From: an uncultured Opitutaceae bacterium
GTDB lineage: Bacteria > Verrucomicrobiota > Verrucomicrobiia > Opitutales > Opitutaceae
Assembly: GCA_937902925.1 (NCBI GenBank)
Contig: CALFNN010000103.1
Coordinates: 1-64,000, forward strand
Length of the DNA: 64,000 nt
Direction of reading: 5' to 3'
Positions 36,916 to 48,880 of the stretch are shown here, piece by piece (within the stretch, counting starts at the first letter, position 1; the number at the start of each line of letters is the position of its first letter). The notes beneath the pieces were generated by a model, which made no database searches, was not told the DNA's origin, and saw nothing but the letters and a program-made list of their open reading frames with translations. The translations under genes and the position numbers were made by a program.

Positions 36916-39145
36916 CCTCGACGAGCTGCACCAGCTCAAATGGCTGCTCGGTGGCGTCATCGCGCTGCTCGCGGTGTGGACGGTGTTCTACATGAATCTC
37001 GAGGGCTGGACGCTGATGGCGATCACGACCGGCGCGGTGGCCGCGGTCATGATCTGGCCGGCGTTGCCGTCGCGGGTGCCGGCGCTGGTCCACACGCTGG
37101 CGTTTCCGGCGATCGTGTTGTTCTTCGCCGGCGACCTGTGGCTGACGACGGAGGTCCTGCCCGCGATGGTGCGGCTCGACATGCTGTTGCTGCTTTATCG
37201 CGGCATCACCTACCGGCAGCGGCGTGACGACCTGCAGGTGATCGTGCTCGGGCTGTTCCTCATCGTCGTGGCGGGCGTGTTGACCGTGTCGCTGCTGTTT
37301 GCGGCGCAGATCCTGGCCTACACGGGCTGCGCCCTTGGGTTTTTGCTGTCGATCACTCTGACGGAGGCGGCGAAGGGAGACGGGGATGGCGCGGCGGGCG
37401 CCGGGCAGCCCGGCGGGCCGCCGGCGTGGGCCACGCATACGGACTGGCCGCAACTGTTCCGGCGATTACGCGAGGCGGCGGACTGGCGCGTGGTGGCGCT
37501 CGGGGCGGCGCTTTTCGCGGGCGTCGTGGGGCTGTCGGCGCTGCTGTTCCTCGCGCTGCCGCGCTTTCAAATCGAGAACAGCCTGTTTCTGGAACGTTTC
37601 GTGATCCGGAAGGCGCGGACCGGATTCACCGACTCGATCAAGATCGGCGACGTGAGCGAGATCGTGCAGGACACCGGCCTGGCGCTGAGCGTGGACGTCT
37701 CCGATCGCAACGTGGTGCCGGCGGTGCCCTACTGGCGGATGCTGGTGCTCGACCAGTATGAAAAAGGCTCGTTCAAACTGTCGCCCGGATTGCGGCTGAC
37801 CTCGTTCGGCCGCTTCGACCGGACGGGCACAGTGGTGCACGGCGAGGCGCGGCCACGACTGGGACCGGCGGTCTACTGGACGTTTTACCTCGAGTCGGGC
37901 GTGAGCCGCTACCTGCCGCTGGCGGGGGATTTTTCGGTGCTGCAGTTTCGCGAGTCGCAGAACTTCCGGCAGAGCGCCGATCTCGCCGTGCTGGCGCTGC
38001 GGGACGAACCCGTGTCCATGACGGCCTATCGCGTGGAGAGTCTCGACACCTCGGGCACGCTGCCCGATCCGGGCTTCGCGAAGCGCTGGCGTGAACGCGA
38101 CCCGCGCACCGCCGCGCGCGGCCTGCTGCAAAACAAGCTGAGCGTGAGCCCGGCGGACCAGACACGGCTGCGCCAGGCGGTCGAGACGATCGAGGCCGGC
38201 GGACCGGGACCGGTGGCGGCACGCGATTTCGCGGACCGGGCGGGCGCGTGGTTGAGAAAGAACCATCTCTACTCGCTGAACCCGACGATCCCGGGCGGCG
38301 AGGGCGATCCGCTGGTGCGCTGGATGACGTCGAACGAAGGCGGGCACTGCGAGCTGTTCGCGGGCTCGCTGGTGCTGCTGGCGCGATCGGCGGGGTTTCC
38401 GGCGCGCGTGGTGACGGGCTTCAAGGGCGGCAGCTGGAACGGTTATTCGAACAATTTCACGATCCGGAATTCCGACGCGCACGCGTGGGCCGAGGTTTTC
38501 GATGCCGCCGCCGGCGCGTGGCTGCGGGAGGACCCGCTGGCCGTGGGCTCGGCGGCGCAGAACGACGCGGCGAACGGCGAAGCCGCGCTGGCGGCGCGGG
38601 CCGACCGGAGCTGGGAGGCGCGACTGGATAGCCTGCGCGTCTTCTGGTATCGGAGGATCGTCAACTTCGACCAGCGGTCGCAGACCGAGACGTTGAAGGC
38701 GGTGAAGGCGGCCACGCAGGAGGCGGGCCGGCAATTGCGCGAGCGGGTGGCGCGACTCGCGGACGCGGTGAAGACCTGGCTCGCGGGACCGTGGAATTTG
38801 CGGCGGCTGGCCAACGTGCTGGGCTTCGCGTGTGCCGCGGCGGCCCTTGGCTGGATCGGGTGGGAATTCGGTCGCGGGTGGTGGCGGCGCCTGGTGCGGC
38901 GGCCGGGCGGAAAGCACGGCGATCCGGTGCGCCACGAGGCCAGTCGATGGCTCCGGCGGATGACCGTCGAGCCGCCGCGCGGCGCCGCGGGTGCGGAGGT
39001 CGTTGCGGAGTTACGCCGGCTGCGCTTTGGTGCGCGAGCGACGTGGCCGGAGCCGGAGAAGATCTTCCGCCGCGCCCGTCAGGTCTGGCGCGAGGCCGCC
39101 CGGCAGTCGAAGCGCCAGCCGGGTGGGACGAGCGCGTCAGTTTGA
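36884..39145 (+). CDS. TgpA-type membrane transglutaminase-like protein
   Basis: A 753-aa protein with about six N-terminal helices (to residue 230; TgpA/DUF3488 region), a periplasmic transglutaminase core with the triad Cys489 (GGHCELFAG), His533 (DAHAWAEV) and Asp540, a further helix near 640 (LANVLGFACAAAALGWI) and a cytoplasmic tail. P. aeruginosa TgpA of this type is essential and periplasmically active. Start is 36884 or the ATG at 36890; both lie inside the DUF58 gene. Its 3' end overlaps that of mrdA on the other strand by 9 bp. Confidence 0.9.
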   Translation: MSMEKRRPQLNLDELHQLKWLLGGVIALLAVWTVFYMNLEGWTLMAITTGAVAAVMIWPALPSRVPALVHTLAFPAIVLFFAGDLWLTTEVLPAMVRLDMLLLLYRGITYRQRRDDLQVIVLGLFLIVVAGVLTVSLLFAAQILAYTGCALGFLLSITLTEAAKGDGDGAAGAGQPGGPPAWATHTDWPQLFRRLREAADWRVVALGAALFAGVVGLSALLFLALPRFQIENSLFLERFVIRKARTGFTDSIKIGDVSEIVQDTGLALSVDVSDRNVVPAVPYWRMLVLDQYEKGSFKLSPGLRLTSFGRFDRTGTVVHGEARPRLGPAVYWTFYLESGVSRYLPLAGDFSVLQFRESQNFRQSADLAVLALRDEPVSMTAYRVESLDTSGTLPDPGFAKRWRERDPRTAARGLLQNKLSVSPADQTRLRQAVETIEAGGPGPVAARDFADRAGAWLRKNHLYSLNPTIPGGEGDPLVRWMTSNEGGHCELFAGSLVLLARSAGFPARVVTGFKGGSWNGYSNNFTIRNSDAHAWAEVFDAAAGAWLREDPLAVGSAAQNDAANGEAALAARADRSWEARLDSLRVFWYRRIVNFDQRSQTETLKAVKAATQEAGRQLRERVARLADAVKTWLAGPWNLRRLANVLGFACAAAALGWIGWEFGRGWWRRLVRRPGGKHGDPVRHEASRWLRRMTVEPPRGAAGAEVVAELRRLRFGARATWPEPEKIFRRARQVWREAARQSKRQPGGTSASV

Positions 39146-41119
39146 GGCGGGCGGGGTGAAGAGCGCGCCGCCGCGCTGCTTTTTCTCGAAATACTTCTTG
39201 AGCACGGCGCTGGCGATGGGCGCGGCGTGAAAGCCGCCGCCGAACGACTCGCCGATGGTGTCGCCCTCGATCGCCACGGCCATTGCGATCTCGGGATGCT
39301 CGATCGGCGCGAAGCAGATGAACCACGCGTAGTTGATCGTGCCGCGCTTGCCGTCTTTCACCACGTCCTTCTGGGCGGTGCCGGTCTTGCCGGCGATGCG
39401 GATCCCCGGGACGCGGAACGCGGGATTTTCGGTGATGTTCCGCGCCGTGCCGTGCGGAGGCAAGGTGCATCCCTCCATGCCTTCGAGCAGCGCGGCGCGT
39501 TGGGCCGCGGTGAGCCCGATCGATTCGGAATGCTGCCGCGGGCGGTTCGGGTCGTGAAGCAGGGTGGGCTTCGTATAAACCTCGTTCCGGGCGACGGAGG
39601 CGGCGAAGCACGCCATCTGGAGCGGAGTGACGAGCACGAAACCCTGGCCGATGGCCATGTGGGCCGTGTCGCCGGGATACCATGGTTCGTGGACGGTTTT
39701 CGCCTTCCAGCCGGGCTCGGGCATGACCATGCGGTGTCCCTCGTTGGGAAGGTCGATCCCGGTGGGCTGGTCGAGATGGAAACGCCGTCCCTCGGCCGCG
39801 ACGACCTCGGGTGACGTGAGCAACCCGGCTTGATAAAAATAGATGTCGCAGCTTTGAGCGATCGCATCGCGAAGCAGGATTTCCCCGTGATGAACGAGAC
39901 CGTTCTCGCAGACGAACGTGGCATTGCCGATGCGAGTGGTGCCTTCGCAGTCGACGATGGGGACGTCCGGCGTGATGGTGCCCTGGCGGAGGGCGGCGAT
40001 GCTCGTCAGAATCTTGAACGTCGAGCCCGGGGGCCAGAATCCGTTGAGGGCGAGGTTCGTCCATGCGTGCTGGGCCTGAATGTCGGCGATCGTGCCGGGC
40101 TCGCGAAATTTCGAGAGATCGTAGTCAGGTTTGCTGGCGAGGACGAGCACCTCTCCCGTGGCGATATCAATCGCCACGGCCGCGCCGGTCTGGTCGCCCA
40201 AGGCGCTCTCGGCGGTCAGCTGGAGGTCGAGGTCCAACGAGGTTACAAGATCCTTGCCCTGCTTGGGTGCCTGTTCGGCGAGTGGCGGATCGACCCGGTA
40301 GCCGGCCGGATCGACGCGGAAAATTGAACCGCCGGCCTCGCCTTGGAGCAGGTCGTCGAACTGCTTTTCCAGTCCGCTGACTCCCGAGGTGCCCGGCATA
40401 TTGATAGTGCGGAGTCCTTTGCCCGGGAAATTTTCCCCGCTGACGTCGTCGTCGGCCCCGACGTAACCGAGCGTATGCGCGGCAAGGGAGCCGTAGGGAT
40501 AGGAGCGGGTGCTCTTCGAGTAAACTTGGACCGGTGAATTGACCGGCAGGTGTTCGAGCAGCCGGGCGTAGTCTTCGGGCGAAAGGTCGTCCAGCAGCGT
40601 GTAAGGGAGCAGGAGCTCGGTCTTGAAGTGGTCGAGGAGCGTCTTGGTTTCGACCTTCTCCGAACGGTGGAGGATGACGTTGATCTGGTCGAGGTAGCGC
40701 TGCGCGACGCTCACCCGGGCGAGGCTGGCGAGATCGGCGACACTGGGGCCGTCCTTCTTGATTCCCGCCCGGATGTAGTTGTTGTGAATCCGGACATACT
40801 CGCGATAAAACTCGCCGCGCAACTCGTCGAGGTAGAGCACGACCGAGAAGCGAAGCAGGTTGCCGACCAGGATGTTTTGATTGCGGTCGAGGATATTGCC
40901 GCGCGGTCCGGGGATGAGCACGCGGCGCTGTGTTTGCATGCGCTCGTTGTCCTTGTGCGACAGGTTCAGGAACAGCTGCTGGTAGGCCAGCCCGCCGGCG
41001 AGGAAGACCAGCGCCGCGGCCAGCGCGAAATAAAACAGGACCACACGCGGGTCATAGTTCTTCTGGGATTCGACGAGGCTGCCGGACTTCTCCGCGAGAT
41101 TGATGTCGTCGTAAGCCAT
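39137..41119 (-). CDS. mrdA: Penicillin-binding protein 2, elongasome transpeptidase
   Basis: A 660-aa transpeptidase of rod-shaped growth. One N-terminal membrane helix (about 28-48) is followed by the pedestal domain (RVLIPGPRGNILDRNQNIL) and the catalytic domain with Ser366-x2-Lys369 (PPGSTFK), the SxN-type motif SCD (QSCDIYFYQ) and KTG near 576 (AGKTGTAQ). It sits last in the cluster mreB-mreC-mreD-mrdA, 11 bp after mreD, the classic rod-system order. The ATG at 41119 (MAYDDINLAEK) marks the true start; the upstream open frame lies inside mreD. Confidence 0.95.
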   Translation of the reverse strand: MAYDDINLAEKSGSLVESQKNYDPRVVLFYFALAAALVFLAGGLAYQQLFLNLSHKDNERMQTQRRVLIPGPRGNILDRNQNILVGNLLRFSVVLYLDELRGEFYREYVRIHNNYIRAGIKKDGPSVADLASLARVSVAQRYLDQINVILHRSEKVETKTLLDHFKTELLLPYTLLDDLSPEDYARLLEHLPVNSPVQVYSKSTRSYPYGSLAAHTLGYVGADDDVSGENFPGKGLRTINMPGTSGVSGLEKQFDDLLQGEAGGSIFRVDPAGYRVDPPLAEQAPKQGKDLVTSLDLDLQLTAESALGDQTGAAVAIDIATGEVLVLASKPDYDLSKFREPGTIADIQAQHAWTNLALNGFWPPGSTFKILTSIAALRQGTITPDVPIVDCEGTTRIGNATFVCENGLVHHGEILLRDAIAQSCDIYFYQAGLLTSPEVVAAEGRRFHLDQPTGIDLPNEGHRMVMPEPGWKAKTVHEPWYPGDTAHMAIGQGFVLVTPLQMACFAASVARNEVYTKPTLLHDPNRPRQHSESIGLTAAQRAALLEGMEGCTLPPHGTARNITENPAFRVPGIRIAGKTGTAQKDVVKDGKRGTINYAWFICFAPIEHPEIAMAVAIEGDTIGESFGGGFHAAPIASAVLKKYFEKKQRGGALFTPPASN

Positions 41120-41130
41120 GCGGGGGCGTC

Positions 41131-41643
41131 TCAGGCGAGGTTGTCGCGGTGTTCGGCCCGGGCGACGACGAGCGCGCGGGCCTGGAGCGCAAAGAACCAC
41201 GGGGTGACCACGCCGAGGAAGATCTGCGAACAGACGAGATCGCCCACGAGGCGGGTCCACGCGGCCGTCGGGGCCGGAGAGTCGCCGATTTGCGTGAACG
41301 AAAACAGCAGGAAGAGCGCGAGATTGGTGAGGAGCACCGCCACGATGTGCGCGAGCGAGTCGTCGCGGGGAAGCCGGTGGCGCAAATGAAACAGGATCGA
41401 GTGCGCGAGGGCAAACAGCAGCAGGTGGGTGCCGAACCACACGGGCGTCGTGGCGTCGCAGAGCAATCCCCCGAGCAGGCAGACGGCGAGACCCGGAGCA
41501 AGCGGCAGCATGAGCGCCGCGTAGGTCACATAGAGGCCGCCGACAAAAAGATAAACGTGCAGCCCGGTCAGCGCGTGATTCAACTGCGCCACCAGCGTCC
41601 AGAGGAGCAGCAACGTGAGGAAGAGAACGAGGACGCGGCGCAT
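41131..41643 (-). CDS. mreD: Rod shape-determining protein MreD
   Basis: A 170-aa polytopic membrane protein with about five helices (MRRVLVLFLTLLLLWTLVAQ at the start). It couples MreBC to PBP2 in the elongasome. Sequence conservation is low, as always for MreD, with GLLCDATTPVWFGTHLLLFA as the most family-like segment; the call rests on that and on its place between mreC and mrdA. The start at 41643 was chosen because the hydrophobic N-terminus begins there; a longer frame from 41727 is proline-rich and unlikely. Confidence 0.88.
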   Translation of the reverse strand: MRRVLVLFLTLLLLWTLVAQLNHALTGLHVYLFVGGLYVTYAALMLPLAPGLAVCLLGGLLCDATTPVWFGTHLLLFALAHSILFHLRHRLPRDDSLAHIVAVLLTNLALFLLFSFTQIGDSPAPTAAWTRLVGDLVCSQIFLGVVTPWFFALQARALVVARAEHRDNLA

Positions 41644-41742
41644 GCGGGAAAAGGGAACGTTGGGGGTTGAAAATCGAAAGCAAGCGCGCGGCGGGGGTTT
41701 CGGTCCCGAGGCGCCCGCGGCGCTCATCGTCTCAATTTTTCT

Positions 41743-42573
41743 TCATTCCGGAGCGAGGGGCACGAGCACCGTGACCTCGGTGAGCGAGCCGAGGCGATCG
41801 TCGAGCTTGACCAGGCCGTTTTTCGAAAGGCCGTCGCTGCCGAGCGTGACGCTGGTGATCTCGCCGATGGTGAGACCGGGCGGAAACACGCCGCCGAGGC
41901 CGGAGGTGACCAGGCGTTTCGGCGCCGCGACCGTTGCCGCCACATCGAGCGGCACGTAGTTGACGACGCCGATGGGCGGACCGAAGGTCGGATTCTCGCC
42001 GCCCTGGTAGCTGAACGGCCGGGTGTCGCCCTCGACGGAACCGGCGAGACGGACGCCGGGGCTGGTGATGAGTTCCACCACGGCGGTCGTCGCATGCACT
42101 TCGGTGACACGGCCAACGACGCCGCCGGTGAACACCACGGGAGCCCCGACGGGCAGGCCGAAATTTTTCCCCTTGCGAATGACGATATCCTGCCACCAGC
42201 CCGAGAAATCCCGCCGGACGACGCGGGCGTGCTCGAGGCGGTAATTGGGATAGGCCGGGATGTGGAGCAGCTCCTCGAGGCGCGCGATCTCGGCCTGCAT
42301 CTCCGTGTTCTGCTGCACGGAGAATTCGTAGGAGGCGTTGAGCCGCGCGAGGTCGCGGCCGGCCTCGATCAATTCGCGATTCGAATGAAGGCGGAGCGAC
42401 CAGTATTCCTGCAGGTCGCGCGCATACGAGGCGGCGACGGTCACGGGCGCGGTGAGCTCGAAAAACGTCGCGCGCGTGAAGGTCTTCACCACCGCCGGCA
42501 CCACCAGCCACACGGCGGCGACAAGGCCGAGCGTGACGAAGGGTTTGGCTTGGGCGAAACGGAAAAGGGACAC
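41743..42573 (-). CDS. mreC: Rod shape-determining protein MreC
   Basis: A 276-aa bitopic protein with one membrane helix (about 13-30), a coiled coil (about 55-105, ARLNASYEFSVQQNTEMQAE then IARLEELL) and the double beta-barrel MreC domain (HARVVRRDFSGWWQDIVIRKG, GAPVVFTGGVVGRVTEV). It scaffolds the cell-wall elongation complex and activates PBP2. A 106-bp spacer from mreB contains a 10-bp inverted repeat (42582-42591 with 42648-42657). Confidence 0.94.
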   Translation of the reverse strand: MSLFRFAQAKPFVTLGLVAAVWLVVPAVVKTFTRATFFELTAPVTVAASYARDLQEYWSLRLHSNRELIEAGRDLARLNASYEFSVQQNTEMQAEIARLEELLHIPAYPNYRLEHARVVRRDFSGWWQDIVIRKGKNFGLPVGAPVVFTGGVVGRVTEVHATTAVVELITSPGVRLAGSVEGDTRPFSYQGGENPTFGPPIGVVNYVPLDVAATVAAPKRLVTSGLGGVFPPGLTIGEITSVTLGSDGLSKNGLVKLDDRLGSLTEVTVLVPLAPE

Positions 42574-42679
42574 GGTCGGAGAAGTGACAAGGATCGAGCG
42601 CCAAGTATCAAGAAGAAGAGCCGCGGAGCACTTCCTGTTACTTGAAACTTGTCACTTGTGACTTCGCGCCGCAGGCGCG

Positions 42680-43693
42680 TCACACATTCTGCATCAGCCA
42701 GGAGAGATCGTTGAGAACGGCGCCGGTGCCGTTGGCGACGGCGGAGAGCGGATCCTCGGACACCGTCACGGGCAGGCCGGTCTTTTCGCTGAGCAGCCGG
42801 TCGATGCCGCGGATGAGCGCCCCGCCGCCGGCCATCACGAAACCGCGGTCCACCAAGTCGGCGGAGAGCTCGGGCGGGCAGCGCTCGAGCGTCACGCGCA
42901 CGGCGTCGACGATGGCGGCGATCGTGTCGGCGAGCGCCTCGCGGATTTCCTGCGAGGTGACGTGGATGGTCTTGGGCAGGCCGGCGACGGAGTCGCGGCC
43001 CTTGACCTCCATCGTGAGTTCCTCGTCGAGCGGATAGGCGGAGCCGACGCGCAGCTTGATTTCCTCCGCGGTGCGTTCGCCGATGAGGAGATTGTAGGCC
43101 CGCTTCATGTAGTTGATGATGGCGGTGTCGAGCTCGTCGCCGGCGACGCGGATCGACTTGGAAAACACGATGCCGTTGAGCGAAATGACGGCGATCTCCG
43201 TGGTGCCGCCGCCGATGTCGACGATCATGTTGGCGGCCGGCTCATCGATCGGAAGGCCGACCCCGATCGCGGCGGCCATCGGCTCGGGAATGGTAATGAC
43301 ATCGCGCGCGCCGGCGTGCATGGCGGATTCCTTCACGGCGCGTTTCTCGACCTCGGTGATGCCGGAGGGAATGGCGATCACGACGCGCGGCGGGGCGCGG
43401 AAAGAATTGCTCGAGACCTTGCGGATGAAATAGCGGAGCATGGCCTCGGTGACATCGAAGTCGGCGATGACGCCGTCCTTCATGGGCCGGATGGCGGTGA
43501 TGTTGCCGGGGGTGCGCCCGAGCATGCGCTTGGCCTCGTCGCCCACGGCGCGGACCTTGCGGCTGACGGTGTCGAGAGCGACGACGGAAGGCTCGCGCAG
43601 GACGATGCCCTTGTCCTTGACATAAACGAGCGTGTTGGCCGTGCCGAGGTCGATGCCGATATCGTTGGAGAAGTAGCCGAAGATGTTGGCCAT
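42680..43693 (-). CDS. mreB: Rod shape-determining protein MreB (bacterial actin)
   Basis: A 337-aa actin homologue that organises lateral wall synthesis. Nucleotide-binding motifs are visible: phosphate 1 [34 protein letters not shown], phosphate 2 [17 protein letters not shown] and the adenosine loop [15 protein letters not shown]. It is first in mreBCD-mrdA. The 162-bp gap to the divergent KefB-like gene should hold promoters for both. Length is standard. Confidence 0.97.
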   Translation of the reverse strand: MANIFGYFSNDIGIDLGTANTLVYVKDKGIVLREPSVVALDTVSRKVRAVGDEAKRMLGRTPGNITAIRPMKDGVIADFDVTEAMLRYFIRKVSSNSFRAPPRVVIAIPSGITEVEKRAVKESAMHAGARDVITIPEPMAAAIGVGLPIDEPAANMIVDIGGGTTEIAVISLNGIVFSKSIRVAGDELDTAIINYMKRAYNLLIGERTAEEIKLRVGSAYPLDEELTMEVKGRDSVAGLPKTIHVTSQEIREALADTIAAIVDAVRVTLERCPPELSADLVDRGFVMAGGGALIRGIDRLLSEKTGLPVTVSEDPLSAVANGTGAVLNDLSWLMQNV

Positions 43694-43855
43694 GATTGCG
43701 GAAGCGGGGGGAGCGTGCGGCGGCGTTGCCGCCGACGGAAACGAATCGTCGGCGTCCGAGGGTGTCAACGAGGGAAATACACGGGACGTGCACCGGCCGC
43801 TGCACGCGGGCTTGACGCCCCGGAAGGTTGGTCGCGTGTTCGTGGGCGCGGCTCC

Positions 43856-46171
43856 ATGCACGGACTTCACTTCATCCAGGACCTCGCAGTCGTGCTCGTC
43901 GTGGCGGGCGCCGTCGGCTGGCTCTGCCAGCGGATCGGGCTGTCCGTGGTCGTGGGGTTTCTGACGGCCGGCATCCTCGTGGGGCCGAAATCGCCGCCGC
44001 TGACGCTGGTCCGCGACGCCAGCAGCATCGAGACGCTGGCGCAGCTCGGCCTGGTGTTCCTGATGTTTTCCATCGGGCTGCAACTGAGCCTGCGCAAGCT
44101 GCGGCGGCTGGGATTCGCGCTGATGCTGGCGGCGTTCGGCAGTGCCACCGTGATGTATTACCTCTCGCGATTGCTCGGCGAGGCCCTCGGGTGGGGGAGC
44201 GAGGAAAGCCTGTTTCTCGCGGCGATGCTGATGATTTCCTCGTCGGCGGTGATCAGCAAGGTGCTGCATGAGACGCGGACCAACCACGAGCGCCCGGGCC
44301 AGTTGGCGATGGGCGTCGTGGTGATGGAGGACGTGGTGGCCGTCGTGATGCTCACGCTGCTCAACTCGCTCGTGCACCTCGGCGCCGGCGACGGCGCGAA
44401 CGTGGGCGAAACGCTGCTGACATTCGGGGCGTTCGTGGTGCTGGCGGGCATTGGCGGGCTGTTGCTCGTGCCGTGGCTGCTGAAGCGGATGAGCATCGCG
44501 GCGGACGAGGAACTGCAGACGCTCGGCCTGGTCGCGTTGCTGTTCGGGCTCGCGGTCGTGGCGGAGCGCGCCGGTTATTCGCTGGCGCTCGGGGCGTTTC
44601 TGCTCGGCACGATCGTGGCGGAAACGCCGCACCGGCACCAGGTGGAGCGGACATTCGAGGGCATGCGGGACGTTTTCACGGCGGTGTTTTTCGTCGCGAT
44701 CGGCATGCAGATCGACGTGCGCGAGCTATGGGGCGAGGCCGGATTGATCGTGGGTGTGGCGGCGTTCACGATCGTTACGCGGCCGCTGGCGGTCACGACG
44801 GGGCTGACCCTGACGGGCACGCCGTTGAAGGACGCGATGCGCACCGGGCTGACGGTGACGCCGATCGGCGAATTCTCGTTCATCATCGCGCAGCTCGGGG
44901 TCGGGGCCGCGGTGCTGCCCGCGAGTTTTTATCCGTTGGCCGTCGGCGTCTCGCTGGTCACGACGCTGTTCGCGCCGCTGCTGACCCGCCGGTCCGAGCG
45001 GATCGCGGACGCCGCGATCGCGGCGCTGCCGCGGTGGCTGGCCGACTGGGTTCGCGCGTATCATGGCTGGCTGGAGCGCCTGCAATTGCGGAAATCGCGC
45101 AGCCTGCTTTGGCAGTTGAGCCGGAAGCGCCTCGTGCAGGTGAGCGTGGGGATGCTGTTCGTGACGGGATTGGTGGTTTTTTCGGAGCAGCTCTTCGAAC
45201 TTGTGGCCGCATGGAGCGGCGTGAAATTCATGCCGCCGAACGCCCTGAAGGCGGTTTTTTGGATCCTGCTCGTGCTGGTCACGCTGGCGCCGTTAGTCGC
45301 GATCTGGCGCAACCTGTCCGCGATGGCGATGCTCTATGCCGAGATGTCGACGAAGGGCGTGGCCCACGCGAAGCGGCTGCGGCCGGTCGTGGAGACGGGC
45401 CTCAAGGTCGTGGCGGGCGCGGGATTGTTTTTCTGGCTGTCGGCGATACTGCCGGCCGAGGGCACGGCCCGGTGGTTGTTGCGGCTGAGCGGGGTCGTGG
45501 CCGTGGTCGCGCTCGGCGTGCTGCGGCGCAAGCTCATCTACTGGCACAGCGAGATGGAGGTGGAGTTGATGAGCGTGATCGAGGTGGGCGACAACCGGAT
45601 GACCGCAACCACCGCGCCGTGGCTCCGGCCGCACGGCGACTGGAACCTGCACATGATCGACTGCACGCTGTCGGATCTGGCGGACTGCCAGGGCAAGAGC
45701 ATCGCGGCGCTCGACCTGCGGGCGCGCTTTGGCTGCTCGGTAGTGGGGATCGAGCGGCAGGGATTCATGATTCCGCTCCCGCCGCCGGAGGCGGTGCTTT
45801 ATCCGCGGGACAAGGTGTTGCTGATGGGCACGACGGCGCAGGTGCGCGAGGGACGGGCGTTTCTCGGCGCCGTGTCCGGGGCGCCGGTCGCGGACTCGCT
45901 GTTCGAAGAGGTGCGGATGGAGGCGCTGACCGTGCCCGCGGGGAGCCGGGGGGCGGGCCGCACGCTCGGGGAATTGTCGCCGGCGCAAAACCACGGCGTG
46001 CAAATCGCCGGGATCCATCGCGCCGGGGTGCGCATCCTCAACCCGAGCGCGCACGAAACGCTGCGGGCGGGCGACGAAATTCTCGCGCTCGGCGCGCCGG
46101 TGCACATTGCCGATTTCAAGGCGTGGTTGCGCCAGCAACCGGACGTGGCGATGGAAGCGGCGGCGGACTGA
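43856..46171 (+). CDS. KefB-type monovalent cation:proton antiporter (CPA2) with two RCK_C domains
   Basis: A 771-aa inner-membrane transporter. Residues about 1-390 form the CPA2 helices with [43 protein letters not shown] and [13 protein letters not shown]. Three further helices follow (about 430-570), giving an MscS/KefB-like extension, then two C-terminal TrkA-C (RCK_C) domains (about 580-675 and 685-770). The usual NAD-binding RCK_N (GxGxxG) domain is absent. It probably exports potassium or sodium in exchange for protons. The ATG at 43856 begins [14 protein letters not shown]. Confidence 0.88.
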   Translation: MHGLHFIQDLAVVLVVAGAVGWLCQRIGLSVVVGFLTAGILVGPKSPPLTLVRDASSIETLAQLGLVFLMFSIGLQLSLRKLRRLGFALMLAAFGSATVMYYLSRLLGEALGWGSEESLFLAAMLMISSSAVISKVLHETRTNHERPGQLAMGVVVMEDVVAVVMLTLLNSLVHLGAGDGANVGETLLTFGAFVVLAGIGGLLLVPWLLKRMSIAADEELQTLGLVALLFGLAVVAERAGYSLALGAFLLGTIVAETPHRHQVERTFEGMRDVFTAVFFVAIGMQIDVRELWGEAGLIVGVAAFTIVTRPLAVTTGLTLTGTPLKDAMRTGLTVTPIGEFSFIIAQLGVGAAVLPASFYPLAVGVSLVTTLFAPLLTRRSERIADAAIAALPRWLADWVRAYHGWLERLQLRKSRSLLWQLSRKRLVQVSVGMLFVTGLVVFSEQLFELVAAWSGVKFMPPNALKAVFWILLVLVTLAPLVAIWRNLSAMAMLYAEMSTKGVAHAKRLRPVVETGLKVVAGAGLFFWLSAILPAEGTARWLLRLSGVVAVVALGVLRRKLIYWHSEMEVELMSVIEVGDNRMTATTAPWLRPHGDWNLHMIDCTLSDLADCQGKSIAALDLRARFGCSVVGIERQGFMIPLPPPEAVLYPRDKVLLMGTTAQVREGRAFLGAVSGAPVADSLFEEVRMEALTVPAGSRGAGRTLGELSPAQNHGVQIAGIHRAGVRILNPSAHETLRAGDEILALGAPVHIADFKAWLRQQPDVAMEAAAD

Positions 46172-46181
46172 CAAAACAAAA

Positions 46182-46205
46182 AAGCGCGCCGGGCCGGGCG
46201 CGCTT
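46182..46205 (-). terminator. Terminator between tatA and the antiporter gene
   Basis: A 9-bp stem (AAGCGCGCC, 46182-46190, with GGCGCGCTT, 46197-46205) and 6-base loop. On the minus strand it is followed by a T-rich run (TTTTTTGTTTTG), so it mainly stops tatA transcription. It may also block readthrough from the plus-strand antiporter gene. Confidence 0.75.
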
Positions 46206-46232
46206 CGTGCAGGAGGGGAAATGGCCGCCGGA

Positions 46233-46469
46233 TCAGTTGGTGCCGTGCGTCGTGGCTTCCGATTTTTTGCTTTCGGTCGCGGCCGGCTTGGCAGGCTCGT
46301 CGTCGTCCTTCGCGGCCTTCTTGAATTCCTTGATCGACTGGCCGAGGCCCTTGGCGAGCCCGGGAAGTTTCTGGCCGCCGAAAAGCACGAGCAGGATGAT
46401 CAGGATAACGACCAACTCGGGGGCGCCGAGGCCCATGATGCCGGCGAAAAAGGCGGTTAGCGTTGCCAT
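46233..46469 (-). CDS. tatA: Twin-arginine translocase subunit TatA/TatE
   Basis: A 78-aa protein with one N-terminal helix ([20 protein letters not shown]), the conserved [23 protein letters not shown] hinge and amphipathic helix, and an acidic, disordered C-terminus. TatA oligomers form the pore for folded proteins with twin-arginine signals. tatB and tatC are not adjacent. It is followed by a terminator. Confidence 0.93.
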   Translation of the reverse strand: MATLTAFFAGIMGLGAPELVVILIILLVLFGGQKLPGLAKGLGQSIKEFKKAAKDDDEPAKPAATESKKSEATTHGTN

Positions 46470-46523
46470 AGTAGGTGCACGGTAGGCCGGCGGTCCGGCC
46501 TGTAAAGCGGGAAAGCGGTTTCA

Positions 46524-46898
46524 TCAGGGCTGATGGAACACAACTTCGTCGCCGGGCGCGGGTTGGCCGGAAACGATATTCGCCCCGAGGGTGCGCCCGC
46601 GAAGGTAGCGCGACGCCCGCAGGCGGGCGGTCTCGCGAAGGTCGTCGGTCCGGGCAACCAACGGGGCGCCGTCGGCGAGGGCTGCGGCGGGCGGTGCGAC
46701 GGCAAGGTCGACGAATGCCAGCCCGTGGGCGGCGTCAACGGCGAGGATGCGACCGACGAGCCGGTTGGGGCTGGGTTGGAGCGGCGTCAATTGCGTCGGT
46801 TTCGATCCCGCGGCTTCCCCCGCCGGCGCGACGTGGCCGCACCCGGCAAAAAACAGAATCACCGCCAGCGGCGCGAGCAGTTTGGCGGTGAAAGTCAT
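46524..46898 (-). CDS. Small lipoprotein of unknown function
   Basis: A 124-aa protein with a lipoprotein signal peptide (LAVILFFAGC, lipidated Cys20). The mature part has the pattern LVGRILAVDAAHGLAFVDL, then LVARTDDLRETARLRASRYL and RTLGANIVSGQPAPGDEVVF, a small beta-barrel-like domain of the sort seen in Verrucomicrobia lipoproteins. The ATG at 46898 gives the proper signal peptide. It lies 40 bp after rpoD on the same strand and 54 bp before tatA. The family is not recognised. Confidence 0.65.
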   Translation of the reverse strand: MTFTAKLLAPLAVILFFAGCGHVAPAGEAAGSKPTQLTPLQPSPNRLVGRILAVDAAHGLAFVDLAVAPPAAALADGAPLVARTDDLRETARLRASRYLRGRTLGANIVSGQPAPGDEVVFHQP

Positions 46899-46938
46899 GC
46901 CCGAACGCGATGGGAAGCCTCGCGCCTCCAGCCTTGGT

Positions 46939-48807
<1,869 letters not shown>

Positions 48808-48880
48808 GGAATAAAAATGAATTGGGTCTCTATATATACGCGAAAAAGGGGGCCAATTTCGCGTAAAGCGCCAAAATGAC

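Noticed and set aside
42582-42657. Attenuator or riboswitch between mreB and mreC
   Set aside because: Only a 10-bp inverted repeat with a long spacer and low-complexity ACTTG units; no terminator or known riboswitch pattern.
42962-43855. N-terminal extension of the KefB-like gene
   Set aside because: The frame stays open backwards across antisense mreB. Hydrophobic transporter sequence begins only at the ATG at 43856.
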